Of a stretch of DNA of 49,583 bases, positions 17,547-25,931 are shown piece after piece (the first letter of the stretch is position 1; each line of letters starts with the position of its first letter). The stretch is from assembly GCF_015354405.1 (NCBI RefSeq), contig NZ_JADKYP010000049.1, positions 1 to 49,583 on the forward strand, read 5' to 3'. This stretch comes from Nocardia sp. BSTN01 (lineage in GTDB: Bacteria; Actinomycetota; Actinomycetes; Mycobacteriales; Mycobacteriaceae). The notes under the pieces are model-generated. The model was not told the origin of the DNA. It worked only from the letters and a program-made list of their open reading frames with translations, and did no database searches. Made by a program: the position numbers and the translations under genes.

Positions 17547-18589
17547 CCGAGGCGACTGCTGCGGCCGCCGGGAATTATCTCGTCGACGTGGCTGAGCGCC
17601 TGAACCTCGGATGTGATCCGGCGACCATCCGCGCCGTCTTCGCGCGGGCGTGCGGAGGACGGCTGGCGACGCGGATGCCGGACGGCCGTCGGGCAAGCGG
17701 GCTGACTATCACCGGAACCCCGTTCGAGGTGAGCGTGGCAGGTGGTCGGGGACGGTACACGCCCGCGATTCGATACCTCACGGAAGCCGGGACGGACGAG
17801 GCGGTGTTCACCTCCCGGATCGACGTCCAACTGGCCGCGATCCGAGATCTTGTGGACTGGCTACCGAACGGCGGGCGGAAAGCCGCGGACGTGCTGTGCT
17901 CCTTCGTGACGACGTTGTACCCGGATCCAGCGCACGTCTCGCGGCGGCAACGTTCCGCCACCTGGACGGGTATCGTCCACCATTCGGCGGCGCCCAGTCA
18001 GCTCAATCGGCTCAAGGTGTACGGCACGCCCCCGATGGTGCCCAAGACTTTGGAAAGGCTCTACAGCGTCTTGCCGGGCTTCCACGAACTGGTATCGGTC
18101 CCCGCGAACGACGAGCATTTCCGTTACGGCATCGCTGCGATCGAAGTTGATGAGGGCGGAGGTATCAGCCACAAGTTCTACCTGTCGTCCCGCTCCCAAG
18201 ACACCGCCGTGCCGATGAAGCTGGTCCGGTACTTCGGCGAGCCGGCCTGGGAGGTGTTGTCCGAACTGGTCCGGTGCGGCGTCGATCCGGCCGGTCTGCA
18301 CAATCATGACTTTTTCGTCTGCTGTTCGCGGGACAGCAGTGGAACCGAGTCGCTCACTCTTTCCGTCACCGCCGGGCGAGATGACGATCTCGCCCCGCTC
18401 GTGTATGAATTGGCGTCCCGGCACCACGGCAGCACGTGTGCCGTCGATGCGCTTTCCCACGTCGCGAAATCCCAGGGAGCGAATTGGCGTTACACGGCTT
18501 TCGGTCTCGGCTTTTCGGCCGCTGACGGCATCGATAAGCTCAATGTGTACGGAACCCCGACCTGGGATGCCGACAATCCCGGCCGGTGA
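17543..18589 (+). CDS. Putative ABBA-type prenyltransferase-fold protein
   Basis: A 348-residue protein not recognised by a single signature. Its sequence divides into five strand-pair/helix units: (1) FEVSVAGG/TPAIRYLTEAG, (2) ATWTGIVHHS/NRLKVYGTPP, (3) RYGIAAIEVD/SHKFYLSSRS, (4) DFFVCCSRDS/SLTLSVTAGR, (5) RYTAFGLGFS/DKLNVYGTPT, with helices between. Five such repeats with K-x-Y residues on the second strands are the pattern of the ten-stranded ABBA prenyltransferase barrel, where Lys and Tyr bind the isoprenyl diphosphate. The GTG start at 17543 overlaps the preceding stop (GTGA), so it is translationally coupled to the putative effector. It could instead be an immunity or chaperone protein with an unrelated fold. 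Confidence 0.5.
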   Translation: MTEATAAAAGNYLVDVAERLNLGCDPATIRAVFARACGGRLATRMPDGRRASGLTITGTPFEVSVAGGRGRYTPAIRYLTEAGTDEAVFTSRIDVQLAAIRDLVDWLPNGGRKAADVLCSFVTTLYPDPAHVSRRQRSATWTGIVHHSAAPSQLNRLKVYGTPPMVPKTLERLYSVLPGFHELVSVPANDEHFRYGIAAIEVDEGGGISHKFYLSSRSQDTAVPMKLVRYFGEPAWEVLSELVRCGVDPAGLHNHDFFVCCSRDSSGTESLTLSVTAGRDDDLAPLVYELASRHHGSTCAVDALSHVAKSQGANWRYTAFGLGFSAADGIDKLNVYGTPTWDADNPGR

Positions 18590-18615
18590 AGAGGCTTTCG
18601 GCGAGTGCCGATCTG

Positions 18616-19953
18616 TTACCTTCGCTCCGCGCTTCGTGAATCGGCGACTGCGTCTTGACGCTCCGCAGCCACCCGGGCAAGCGGAACGTGAGCGTTGACG
18701 TGGTGCAGCCGGTGAGACGAACGCAAGTGGCCCAACCGATCCACATCGTCCCCGTAGAGCCGCTCCGCCGTCGCTGCGTCGAGCTCGGTGACGCCGTAAA
18801 GGTAAGGCCGCCCGCCTGATTCGCAACAATGCTGGAAGCACTCCCGCAGCGCCGAACGCGTCGCGTCGATGGCGGCAGGCGTCCGTTCCACCGATGTGTA
18901 CAGGCCCACGCCGATCGATACGGGCGCGGCGCCGACGGGACCGAACGCGAACGGGGGCGCATCGATCGGACGCCGGATGATCAGGACGTACATCATCGTC
19001 AGCGGGTCGTCGAGCAGCGATCGGTGGCCGATGCCCTCGACGGCCGCAAGCATCGAACTGAACTGGCCGGCAGGCACGACATAGTCGGCCCACAGTCGGA
19101 CCCGGTCGGCCGGCGGCATTTTGGCGCTCACCGGATGGCCGGCGAAGGTGAGATCAGAGGTGATCTCGCAGTTGCCGGCGGCGCAATCGGTGCGCTCGCT
19201 ATGCCATCCCACCGTGGCGGAAATCCTGCCTCGCCGCATCGCTGCCCAGTAGACGTCGACGTCATCGCGCTGCGCGACTCGCTCGGCGTGATCAGCAAGT
19301 TCCGCCAGGGAGGCGTGCTCGACGCGATGCAGGTGGGTACGACTGCGATGCCCGACCGTGCGCAGGACCACCCGCTCGATCAATCCCACGGTGCCCAGCC
19401 CGCCGAGGGCGAAACGAAACAGCTCCGGATTATCGGTTCGCGAGCACCAGCGACTGATGCCCATCCCATCGATCAGCTGAATCCGCTCGACATGATCGAT
19501 CTGCATGCCGTGACGCACCGAGTCGACCCCGACCCCGCCCACCGACAGCGTGCCGCCCACCGACATGTGTAAGTAGTTGGGCAGGACCGGGATCGCCCTC
19601 CCCCGGCCATTGAGGTGCCGCTCCAGCCCGTACCAGCTCATTCCGGCCGGGACCTCGAACAATCCGTCCCCGAGATCGCGAAGTTGCCGCGCTGCGGTGT
19701 CGGGCTCGTAGGTGACCAGGAGTTCGGCCTCGGAGACGGTTTGCCCATCGCACGAGTGTCCGGAACCTCGCAGCGTCAGTGGGCGCTCCGAGCCGAGCAG
19801 GGCAGCGGGAAACGCGGCGGGCATTCGATGAACCGCGCGGGGCGCGGCGTGCCGCAAGCCGCCGAAGTCGGTGGTGAAATCGCCGATGAAAACCTCGCTG
19901 TGTGCGTCGTGCTGATCGTTGCATGCGCCGGAATTCAGTATGGGCGTTCCCAC
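18616..19953 (-). CDS. FAD-linked oxidase, cytokinin-dehydrogenase-like
   Basis: A 445-residue VAO/PCMH-superfamily flavoprotein. The FAD domain contains RPLTLRGSGHSCDGQTVS, whose GxGHS histidine is the usual site of covalent FAD attachment, followed by EVPAGMSWYGLERHL and NYLHMSVGGTLSVGGVGVDS, and then NPELFRFALGGLGTVGLIERV. This order is that of plant and Rhodococcus fascians (FasE) cytokinin dehydrogenases. The C-terminal substrate domain is divergent. GTG 19953, 33 bases behind the aldo/keto reductase stop, is the likeliest start; upstream codons are that gene's shadow. It is probably co-transcribed with the reductase and convergent with the ABBA-like gene. The substrate may be an N-prenylated compound or another alcohol or amine. 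Confidence 0.7.
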   Translation of the reverse strand: MGTPILNSGACNDQHDAHSEVFIGDFTTDFGGLRHAAPRAVHRMPAAFPAALLGSERPLTLRGSGHSCDGQTVSEAELLVTYEPDTAARQLRDLGDGLFEVPAGMSWYGLERHLNGRGRAIPVLPNYLHMSVGGTLSVGGVGVDSVRHGMQIDHVERIQLIDGMGISRWCSRTDNPELFRFALGGLGTVGLIERVVLRTVGHRSRTHLHRVEHASLAELADHAERVAQRDDVDVYWAAMRRGRISATVGWHSERTDCAAGNCEITSDLTFAGHPVSAKMPPADRVRLWADYVVPAGQFSSMLAAVEGIGHRSLLDDPLTMMYVLIIRRPIDAPPFAFGPVGAAPVSIGVGLYTSVERTPAAIDATRSALRECFQHCCESGGRPYLYGVTELDAATAERLYGDDVDRLGHLRSSHRLHHVNAHVPLARVAAERQDAVADSRSAERR

Positions 19954-19985
19954 CGGCGGGAAGAATTCCGCCGATCGTCGAGGAC

Positions 19986-21020
19986 CTACACCGCCGGCGG
20001 GTTGAGGCGGGTGAAATCCGGGAGTCGGTAGTACGGGTAGTACGGGTACGGCGGGGTGACAGCGCTGACCTTGTCCAGACGCGCCAGTTGTTCGGGTTCG
20101 AGGTGCCAGCCGACCGCGCCCAGGTTCTGGCGCAACTGTTCCTCGTTGCGGGCGCCGACGATGACCGTCGCGACGGTCGGGCGGGAGAGCAGCCAATTCA
20201 GGGCGATCTGCGGGACGGATTTCCCGGTTTCGGCGGCGAGTTCGTCGAGGACGTCCACGACGTCGTAGAGCAGTTCGTCGTTCACCGGCGGTCCGGCCTC
20301 GGCGGTGCGATGCAGCCGGCTGCCCGCCGGAAGTGGTTGTCCGCGCCGGATCTTGCCGGTCAGCCGGCCCCAACCCAGCGGGCTCCACACCATCGCGCCG
20401 ACGCCTTGGTCGCGGCCGAGCGGCATCAGCTCCCATTCGTAGTCGCGGCCGACCAACGAGTAGTAGACCTGATGCGCGACATACCGCGGATGCCCGCCGC
20501 GGTCGGCCGCGGCGAGGGATTTCATGAGCTGCCAGCCCGCGAAGTTGGAGGCGCCCAGATAGCGAATCTTCCCGGCGCGCACCAGATCCGTGAGCGTGTC
20601 CAGCACCTCCTCGACCGGGGTCGCGGCGTCGAAGGCGTGCAGCTGGAACAGATCGATGTAGTCGGTGTCGAGCCGGCGCAGCGCGGCGTCGACGGCCGTG
20701 ATCAGGCGGGAACGTCCCGATCCGGCCTCGGCGGCTCCGGGCCCGGTCGGCAGGCCCGCCTTGGTGGACAGCAGAACTCGATCCCGGCGGCCGCGGATCG
20801 CGCGGCCCAGAATCTCTTCCGAGGCGCCGTCGGAGTAGACGTCCGCGGTGTCGAACATCGTGACGCCGGCCTCGAGCGCCACATCGACCATTCGGCGCGC
20901 CTGCTGGGCGTCGGTATCGCCCCAGGCACCGAACAGTTCGCCCCGGCCACCGAAGGTGCCCGCTCCGAAGCTGAGAGCCGGGACGAGCAGGCCCGACGCA
21001 CCCAGTCGACGATGGTCCAT
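19986..21020 (-). CDS. Aldo/keto reductase
   Basis: A 344-residue NADPH-dependent oxidoreductase of the AKR superfamily (TIM barrel), similar to YajO/potassium-channel-beta-type enzymes. Visible features are MDHRRLGASGLLVPALSFGAGTFG at the start, the catalytic Asp/Tyr region FDTADVYSDGASEEILG (Asp and Tyr), the Lys in RVLLSTKAG, and the late NADPH loop SRPTVATVIVGARNEEQLRQNLGAV. ATG 21020 has GGAG six bases upstream and is preferred over TTG 21026. It is divergent from a TetR gene with a shared inverted repeat between them and is followed by the flavin oxidase. The substrate is unknown. Confidence 0.88.
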   Translation of the reverse strand: MDHRRLGASGLLVPALSFGAGTFGGRGELFGAWGDTDAQQARRMVDVALEAGVTMFDTADVYSDGASEEILGRAIRGRRDRVLLSTKAGLPTGPGAAEAGSGRSRLITAVDAALRRLDTDYIDLFQLHAFDAATPVEEVLDTLTDLVRAGKIRYLGASNFAGWQLMKSLAAADRGGHPRYVAHQVYYSLVGRDYEWELMPLGRDQGVGAMVWSPLGWGRLTGKIRRGQPLPAGSRLHRTAEAGPPVNDELLYDVVDVLDELAAETGKSVPQIALNWLLSRPTVATVIVGARNEEQLRQNLGAVGWHLEPEQLARLDKVSAVTPPYPYYPYYRLPDFTRLNPPAV

Positions 21021-21042
21021 GATCAACTCCTAACGGAACTGA

Positions 21043-21092
21043 AGTTTCATTAACACGAGGGACGATACACTCGATTCGACGCTAATGAAACT
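21043..21092. promoter_or_regulatory. Divergent promoter region with inverted repeat
   Basis: AGTTTCATTA (21043-21052) and TAATGAAACT (21083-21092) form a perfect 10-bp inverted repeat with 30 bases between, lying between the divergent aldo/keto reductase and TetR starts. The two arms look like operator half-sites, or two separate operators, for the TetR protein. The right arm abuts the TetR ribosome-binding site. Confidence 0.55.
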
Positions 21093-21103
21093 GGAGGACC
21101 GTT

Positions 21104-21715
21104 ATGAGCTCGGACACTGCCGCGCCCGGTTCGGTACGCCCGGGCGGTCGCACGGCCCGCGTCCGCGAATCCGTCCTGCGCGCGGCCGGGGATCTGCTGG
21201 CCGAACGCGGCTTCGCCGAACTCGACCTCGCCGAGGTGGCGGCCCGCGCGGAGGTCGGCAAGACGACCGTCTACCGCCGCTGGCGCACCCCGGCCGGCCT
21301 GGTGGCGGACATGCTCACCGATATGGCCGAAACCTCACTGCCGCATGCCGATACCGGATCGCTGCGCGGCGACCTCACCGCCAACGCCCGCCTCGTCGCC
21401 CGCACCCTGACCGACCCACGCCAGGGTCCGCTGTTCAAAGCCCTTGTCGCCGCGGCCATCTGCGATCCGGAGACCACCGCGGCCCTGCACCGGTTCTACG
21501 ATGTGCGGCTCACCGAATGGGAGCCGTGCGTCACAGCCGCGATCGAACGTGGCGAAGTCGGACCCGAAACCGATGCACGCACGGTCGTTTCCGCTGTTTC
21601 CGCCCCGCTGTACTACCGCTTCCTGGCCTCCGGCGACCCGATCGACGATGCCGTGGCGGTGACCGCCGCCGTGGCCGCGGCGACAGCGGCCACCGCGGGC
21701 CTGTTCACCCGGTGA
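21104..21715 (+). CDS. TetR/AcrR-family regulator
   Basis: A 203-residue repressor. The N-terminal DNA-binding domain shows RVRESVLRAAGDLLAERGFAELDLAEVAARAEVGKTTVYRRWRTPAGLV (about residues 16-65), with the family's TTVYRRW recognition helix. The C-terminal domain resembles the TetR_C_16-like group (LYYRFLASGDPIDD). ATG 21104 is preceded by CTGGAGGA. It is divergent from the aldo/keto reductase and probably regulates itself and the reductase/flavin oxidase pair through the inverted repeat between them. The inducer is unknown. Confidence 0.87.
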   Translation: MSSDTAAPGSVRPGGRTARVRESVLRAAGDLLAERGFAELDLAEVAARAEVGKTTVYRRWRTPAGLVADMLTDMAETSLPHADTGSLRGDLTANARLVARTLTDPRQGPLFKALVAAAICDPETTAALHRFYDVRLTEWEPCVTAAIERGEVGPETDARTVVSAVSAPLYYRFLASGDPIDDAVAVTAAVAAATAATAGLFTR

Positions 21716-21796
21716 GACCGGCGCCGGGCGGACCTCGCCGCCACGGGTCCGGAGGTGCGGCCCGCTCGGCGGCGGATCAGGAGTCGATCGGAGAGC

Positions 21797-22378
21797 TCAG
21801 ACCTGCCGGTACGGGTCGCGCCCGGTCAAGCCGAGCAGCCGCTCCCACGGCGAGGCATCGGCGGGTACCTCGATCACCGGCCCGAACAGCCCCGGAACAC
21901 CTTCGCGCGGCGTCTCGCGGAACTGCCCGAGCAGCACCGCCACATCCTTGTCGGCAGGTTCGAAGCGGCGGCCGACGGCACACGCCAAATCCCAGCTGTG
22001 CATCACCACCTCGTTCAGGGCGAATCCGGCCATTGCGGGCGCGGGGGCGGTGACGCCGCCGACCTCGGTATCGCCCTCCCAGGCGGCCGGATCGCGCCAC
22101 GCCTCGGTGAGAGCCTTCAACTGGGTGGTGATCAACTCACCCCACCCCTCGGGCAGATCCGCATCCGGCGCCTGCTGCGGCGGAGCGGAGCGGCCGACGC
22201 CTTCCTTGGTGGCACCTTGGCGGAATCCTTCGGTGAATCCGAGGGTGTGGAACAGCAGATCCCGCACGCTGACCCCCGGGCTCGGGGTCGCGGCGCTCAG
22301 ATCGTCCGCGCCGATGCCGCTGACGATCTCGGCCATCGCATCGGTGGCGCTCTCCAGATCGAAGTGGGGTGTCGCCAT
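21797..22378 (-). CDS. TIGR03086-family DinB-like protein
   Basis: A 193-residue protein of the mycothiol-dependent/DinB four-helix superfamily (maleylpyruvate isomerase N-terminal type). The start is HFDLESATDAMAEIVSGIGADDLSAATPSPGVSVRDLLFHTLGF, with the usual metal-ligand His in LLFHT. A second motif, NEVVMHSWDLACAVGR, supplies the HSWD pattern typical of TIGR03086. ATG 22378 has a strong GGAGGAGG upstream; the frame beyond it is not conserved. Members are suspected mycothiol- or metal-dependent enzymes; the reaction here is unknown. Confidence 0.82.
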   Translation of the reverse strand: MATPHFDLESATDAMAEIVSGIGADDLSAATPSPGVSVRDLLFHTLGFTEGFRQGATKEGVGRSAPPQQAPDADLPEGWGELITTQLKALTEAWRDPAAWEGDTEVGGVTAPAPAMAGFALNEVVMHSWDLACAVGRRFEPADKDVAVLLGQFRETPREGVPGLFGPVIEVPADASPWERLLGLTGRDPYRQV

Positions 22379-22560
22379 GTGTCCTCCTCCGAATACGGCC
22401 TGTACCGGCACAGGCACTCACAGACAGGACGAGGCGGGCCGCCCGAATTCATCGGCCCCCGGGCACGAGTGGGTTGCCAGCCGCACGCGGTGAGGGCATC
22501 CTCGACAGTGCCGGATCGCGGTATCCGGCAAGTCGGACCCCTAGCGGAAGGGAGCAACCG

Positions 22561-22764
22561 ATGACCGATCGCACCACCGACATCACCTCCGTCGATATGG
22601 TTCCGGAGGCCGACCAGCTGGATCAGCATCTCGAGGTGGCGCCGGACGAACCCGAAGTCGACGCACCGGCCGTCGACCGCGAAGCCGCCGAGGCCGACCT
22701 CATCGAGCAGTCGATTCCCGTGCCGCTCGACGACGAATACGACGGGCCCGGGGCCGAATACTGA
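22561..22764 (+). CDS. Small acidic hypothetical protein
   Basis: A 67-residue, strongly acidic protein (about one quarter Asp/Glu, almost no basic residues) with no membrane segment, probably disordered. A purine-rich GGAAGGGAG lies before ATG 22561. Only one base separates its stop from the menD stop on the other strand, so the two transcripts must converge and overlap. Coding potential is supported by the GC-rich third positions and the good ribosome-binding site. The function is unknown. Confidence 0.65.
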   Translation: MTDRTTDITSVDMVPEADQLDQHLEVAPDEPEVDAPAVDREAAEADLIEQSIPVPLDDEYDGPGAEY

Positions 22765-22765
22765 C

Positions 22766-24388
22766 CTACTCGATGCCGGCGCGCACCGCGGCATGCAACT
22801 CGCGCAGGCTGGATCGCTCGGTCGCGACCTCCAGCACGCGAATGCCGTGGGCGTGCCCGGTCAGTTCCACCGCCAGCTCGGCCGGGTCGACCTGCCGATG
22901 CGGAATCCGGTAGGCAGCGCACAGCGCGGCCAGATCCATCCCGTGCGGGGTGCCGAAGATGCGCTCGAAGACACCGGCGTACTGCGGATCGCCCTGTTCG
23001 AGCAGTTCGAAGATGCCGCCGCCGTCGTCGTTGGCGACCACGATGGTCAGATCCGCCGGGCGCGGCTCCCCCGGTCCGATCAGCAGGCCGGAGGCGTCGT
23101 GCAGGAAGGTCAAGTCGCCGATCAGCGCGAAGGTCCGGCCGGGATGGCTCAGGGCCGCGCCCACCGCGGTGGACACCGTGCCGTCGATACCGGCCACGCC
23201 GCGGTTGGACAGCACCTTCACGCCGGGACGCGGATGCGACACCAGCGCCGCGTCCCGCACCGGATTCGAAGCGCCGAGCAGTAGCTGGTCGCCCTCACGC
23301 AGGGCGTCCATCACCACCGAGGCCACATGCAGGCCGGTCGGCTTGGGATGACGGGCGAGTTCGGTGCGGATCGCGCGGCAGGCCATCGCGTCGAGTTCGC
23401 GGCACCGCTCGAGCCATTCCGGGCGCGGGGCGCCCGAGGTGACCGCGCGGGTGCCGGTGCCGACGACATTGCCGGACACATCGGGCCAGCGCGGCCCGGT
23501 GGTCAGCGCGAAGACGGTGACATCCGGATCGGCCAGCACCTTCGACACCTGCCGATGCAGCGTCGGCCGGCCGGTGATGATGGCTTGGCGCGGCTTCAAC
23601 AGGGGCAGCGCCAGCGGATGCAGGGCGGGGCCGGGCATCGCGGCGGTGGGTTCGGCGACCGTGGGCAGCTGCGCCAGCTCGGCGCGATAGCCCGCGCCGT
23701 GCCCCGAGATGACGACGGTATCGAGCGTCAGGTCGATATCCAGCGGCACGTCCAGGGTCGCGTACTGGGTCTCGGTCCACGGCGCGTCACCGGCGCGCCC
23801 GGCCGGAATCGGCTCGCCGGCAACGGCATCGGGGACCAGCGGCTCGCGCAGCGGAATGTCGAAGTGCACGGGCCCGGCATTGCCGGACCGGGTGCCGCGC
23901 GCGGCGGCCAGGACCCGGCAGACCGCGGCCCGCCACACACTGTTCTGGCTGCGGTAATCCGGTTCCGCTTCGGCCAGGCCCAAACTGATCGCCGCCCGCA
24001 CCTGACTGCCGAACAGGCCGAACTGCTCGACGGTCTGGTTGGCGCCGCTGCCCAGCATCTCGTAGGGCCGGTTGGCGCTGAGCACGATCAGCGGCTGCCG
24101 GGCGTAGTTGGCCTCCAACACCGCCGGTCCGAGGTTGGCCACAGCGGTTCCCGAGGTCATCACCACCGGCACCGGCGCCCCGGTGGACACCGCCATGCCG
24201 ACCGCGAGGAATCCGGCGGTCCGCTCGTCGATGCGCATATGCAGTCGCAGCCGCCCCGCCGCATCGGCCGCCTGCAGCGCGAAGGCCAGCGGCGCGTTGC
24301 GCGAGCCCGGGCACAGCACGACATCGCGCACACCCCCGCGCACCAGCTCGTCCACCACGACCTGGGCCTGTGCTGTCGATGGATTCAC
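22766..24388 (-). CDS. menD: SEPHCHC synthase
   Basis: A 540-residue thiamine-diphosphate enzyme that condenses isochorismate with 2-oxoglutarate, the first committed menaquinone step. The N-terminal ThDP/pyrimidine domain contains [16 protein letters not shown] and the glutamate-bearing [16 protein letters not shown], then [18 protein letters not shown]. The C-terminal pyrophosphate domain has GLFGSQ-type helices and [19 protein letters not shown] (the metal/ThDP motif). The start is GTG 24388. It is divergent from the siderophore-interacting gene, with an iron box between. The mycobacterial neighbours menC and bpoC are absent here. Confidence 0.93.
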   Translation of the reverse strand: MNPSTAQAQVVVDELVRGGVRDVVLCPGSRNAPLAFALQAADAAGRLRLHMRIDERTAGFLAVGMAVSTGAPVPVVMTSGTAVANLGPAVLEANYARQPLIVLSANRPYEMLGSGANQTVEQFGLFGSQVRAAISLGLAEAEPDYRSQNSVWRAAVCRVLAAARGTRSGNAGPVHFDIPLREPLVPDAVAGEPIPAGRAGDAPWTETQYATLDVPLDIDLTLDTVVISGHGAGYRAELAQLPTVAEPTAAMPGPALHPLALPLLKPRQAIITGRPTLHRQVSKVLADPDVTVFALTTGPRWPDVSGNVVGTGTRAVTSGAPRPEWLERCRELDAMACRAIRTELARHPKPTGLHVASVVMDALREGDQLLLGASNPVRDAALVSHPRPGVKVLSNRGVAGIDGTVSTAVGAALSHPGRTFALIGDLTFLHDASGLLIGPGEPRPADLTIVVANDDGGGIFELLEQGDPQYAGVFERIFGTPHGMDLAALCAAYRIPHRQVDPAELAVELTGHAHGIRVLEVATERSSLRELHAAVRAGIE

Positions 24389-24453
24389 ATCCCCAGACTG
24401 TCAGACCTTCCGGCCGTAGGGGACGTCGACCCGCTCACATCCTGTTCATCGAG

Positions 24454-24472
24454 TTAGGTTTTGCTAACCTAA
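24454..24472. promoter_or_regulatory. IdeR/DtxR iron box
   Basis: TTAGGTTTTGCTAACCTAA matches the 19-bp IdeR/DtxR consensus (TTAGGTTAGGCTAACCTAA) at 17 positions. It ends five bases before the start codon of the siderophore-interacting protein, leaving no room for a usual ribosome-binding site, so the transcript may be leaderless. It also lies about 66 bases upstream of menD on the other strand. Iron-loaded IdeR would repress here. Confidence 0.88.
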
Positions 24473-24477
24473 TATCC

Positions 24478-25302
24478 ATGGCCAAGCGGACCAAGTACGT
24501 CAAGCCGGAGGAGCGGCGGATCCTCACCGCCGAGGTGCTGGCGACCAAGCGGATCAGTCGAAGTTTCGTGCGGGTGACGCTCGGCGGCGCCGGTCTCGCC
24601 GAGTTCACCCCGATGGGATTCGACCAGTGGTTCCGGCTCTTCCTGCCGCGCGATGGTGAACTGCGGCTGCCCTCCGCCGCGAGCAATCTCTGGTACGCGC
24701 AGTGGCTGATGATGAGCAAGGAGCACCGCCCGGTGGTGCGCAACTACACCGTGCGCGAGTTCCGCCCGGCCGGCCAGGGAGAATTCGGCGAAACCGCCGA
24801 GCTGGACATCGATTTCGCCATGCACGGCGACCACACCCCCGCCTGCGGGTGGGCGGCGAACACCACTGCGGGCACCGCGGTGGGACTGCTCGACGAGGGC
24901 ATCATGTACCAACCGCCGCAACACAGTTCATGGTCACTGCTGGTGGGCGACGAGAGCGCCCTGCCGGCGATCGCCGGAATTCTGCGGTCGGCGCCGCGGG
25001 ATCTGCGCGGTGCGGCGTATCTGGAGATCACCCATCCCGACGATGCGCAGGATCTGAGCGAACCCGAAGGGGTCGTGGTGAATTGGCTGGTCCGCAGCGA
25101 TCCGGCGGCCGAGATCGGCAGCCTCGCGCTGGCCGCCGCACGAGCCGGAGACATCGCGGCGAGCGGGGTCTACGCCTTCGTGGCGGGAGAGCAGAAACTG
25201 GCCTCCGGCCTGCGACGACATCTCGCGAACGAGCGCGGAATCGCCAAGGCGGACATCACTTTCACAGGCTACTGGCGGTTCGGGAAGTCGGCGCCGGGCT
25301 GA
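24478..25302 (+). CDS. Siderophore-interacting FAD protein (ferric-siderophore reductase)
   Basis: A 274-residue cytoplasmic flavoprotein of the SIP (ViuB/YqjH) family, which reduces ferric siderophores to release iron. The FAD domain includes SFVRVTLGGAGLAEF and the flavin signature RPVVRNYTVREFRP (about residues 82-95), then DIDFAMHGDHTPACGWA. The C-terminal SIP domain has LLVGDESALPAIAGIL and ends with the characteristic FTGYWRFGK. An IdeR iron box overlaps the promoter, so it should be made when iron is scarce. It ends before a strong hairpin shared with the convergent DUF6918 gene. Confidence 0.9.
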   Translation: MAKRTKYVKPEERRILTAEVLATKRISRSFVRVTLGGAGLAEFTPMGFDQWFRLFLPRDGELRLPSAASNLWYAQWLMMSKEHRPVVRNYTVREFRPAGQGEFGETAELDIDFAMHGDHTPACGWAANTTAGTAVGLLDEGIMYQPPQHSSWSLLVGDESALPAIAGILRSAPRDLRGAAYLEITHPDDAQDLSEPEGVVVNWLVRSDPAAEIGSLALAAARAGDIAASGVYAFVAGEQKLASGLRRHLANERGIAKADITFTGYWRFGKSAPG

Positions 25303-25334
25303 TCGGCACCGCGCGGCCGCCCCGGGCCCCCCGC

Positions 25335-25376
25335 CGTTCGGCATCCGGGGATCACACTCCATCCGGATGCCGAACG
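25335..25376. terminator. Bidirectional hairpin between convergent genes
   Basis: CGTTCGGCATCCGG (25335-25348) and its exact reverse complement (25363-25376) form a perfect 14-bp stem with a 14-base loop, located between the convergent siderophore-interacting and DUF6918 genes. There is no U-run on either side, but in high-GC actinobacteria such stems commonly act as terminators. Confidence 0.7.
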
Positions 25377-25397
25377 ACGAGGTCGCGGAACCGCAAC

Positions 25398-25844
25398 TCA
25401 GCCGGCGTGCCGCTGGACCAGGTCGCCGACGCGCGGGAGCGCCTCGACCACATGCTTTTTCGCCGACGAACGCAGCGACGAGTACGCCTTCTTCAGCGCC
25501 GGCCGCGACGAAGCCTCGGCACGCGCGTCGGTCACCGCGAGCAGCGACTCGGCAACCTCGTCGGAGTTGGCGACCAGCAGATCGGCAAACGAGCCGCTAC
25601 CCGCCGCCTGGTACTGAGCCCAGTACGGTTCCAGCCGCTCGACGAACTTGGGTGCGAACGACTCCAGCGCGTCCGAGACGATGGTCGGGCTGACCTTCTT
25701 CACCGCGGCGTAGCCGCCCTTCACGGCCAGGCCCGATGCACCCCCCTTATCCGACACCTCCGCATCCAGAACCTCCTGGGCGTCGGCCAGGAAGGCCGGG
25801 CGTTTGGCGTCATCGAGCAGGGATTCAGACAGTGCTGCAACCAC
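25398..25844 (-). CDS. DUF6918 family protein
   Basis: A 148-residue, largely helical protein matching the actinobacterial DUF6918 pattern: LLDDAKRPAFLADAQEVLDAEVSDKGGASGLAVKGGYAAVKKVSP near the N-terminus, then FVERLEPYWAQYQAAGSGSFADLL. No membrane segment or signal is present. GTG 25844 is preceded by GGAGGAACC at good spacing. It is likely monocistronic, with its own hairpin terminator. The family is conserved in mycolate-containing genera; the function is unknown. Confidence 0.8.
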   Translation of the reverse strand: MVAALSESLLDDAKRPAFLADAQEVLDAEVSDKGGASGLAVKGGYAAVKKVSPTIVSDALESFAPKFVERLEPYWAQYQAAGSGSFADLLVANSDEVAESLLAVTDARAEASSRPALKKAYSSLRSSAKKHVVEALPRVGDLVQRHAG

Positions 25845-25931
25845 TTTCAGGTTCCTCCGGATAGTTTTTCGATGAGCGAGCGCGGGTAACTATACGCATC
25901 GGACGCACCGGACACACCGTCCTCTCGCCGA

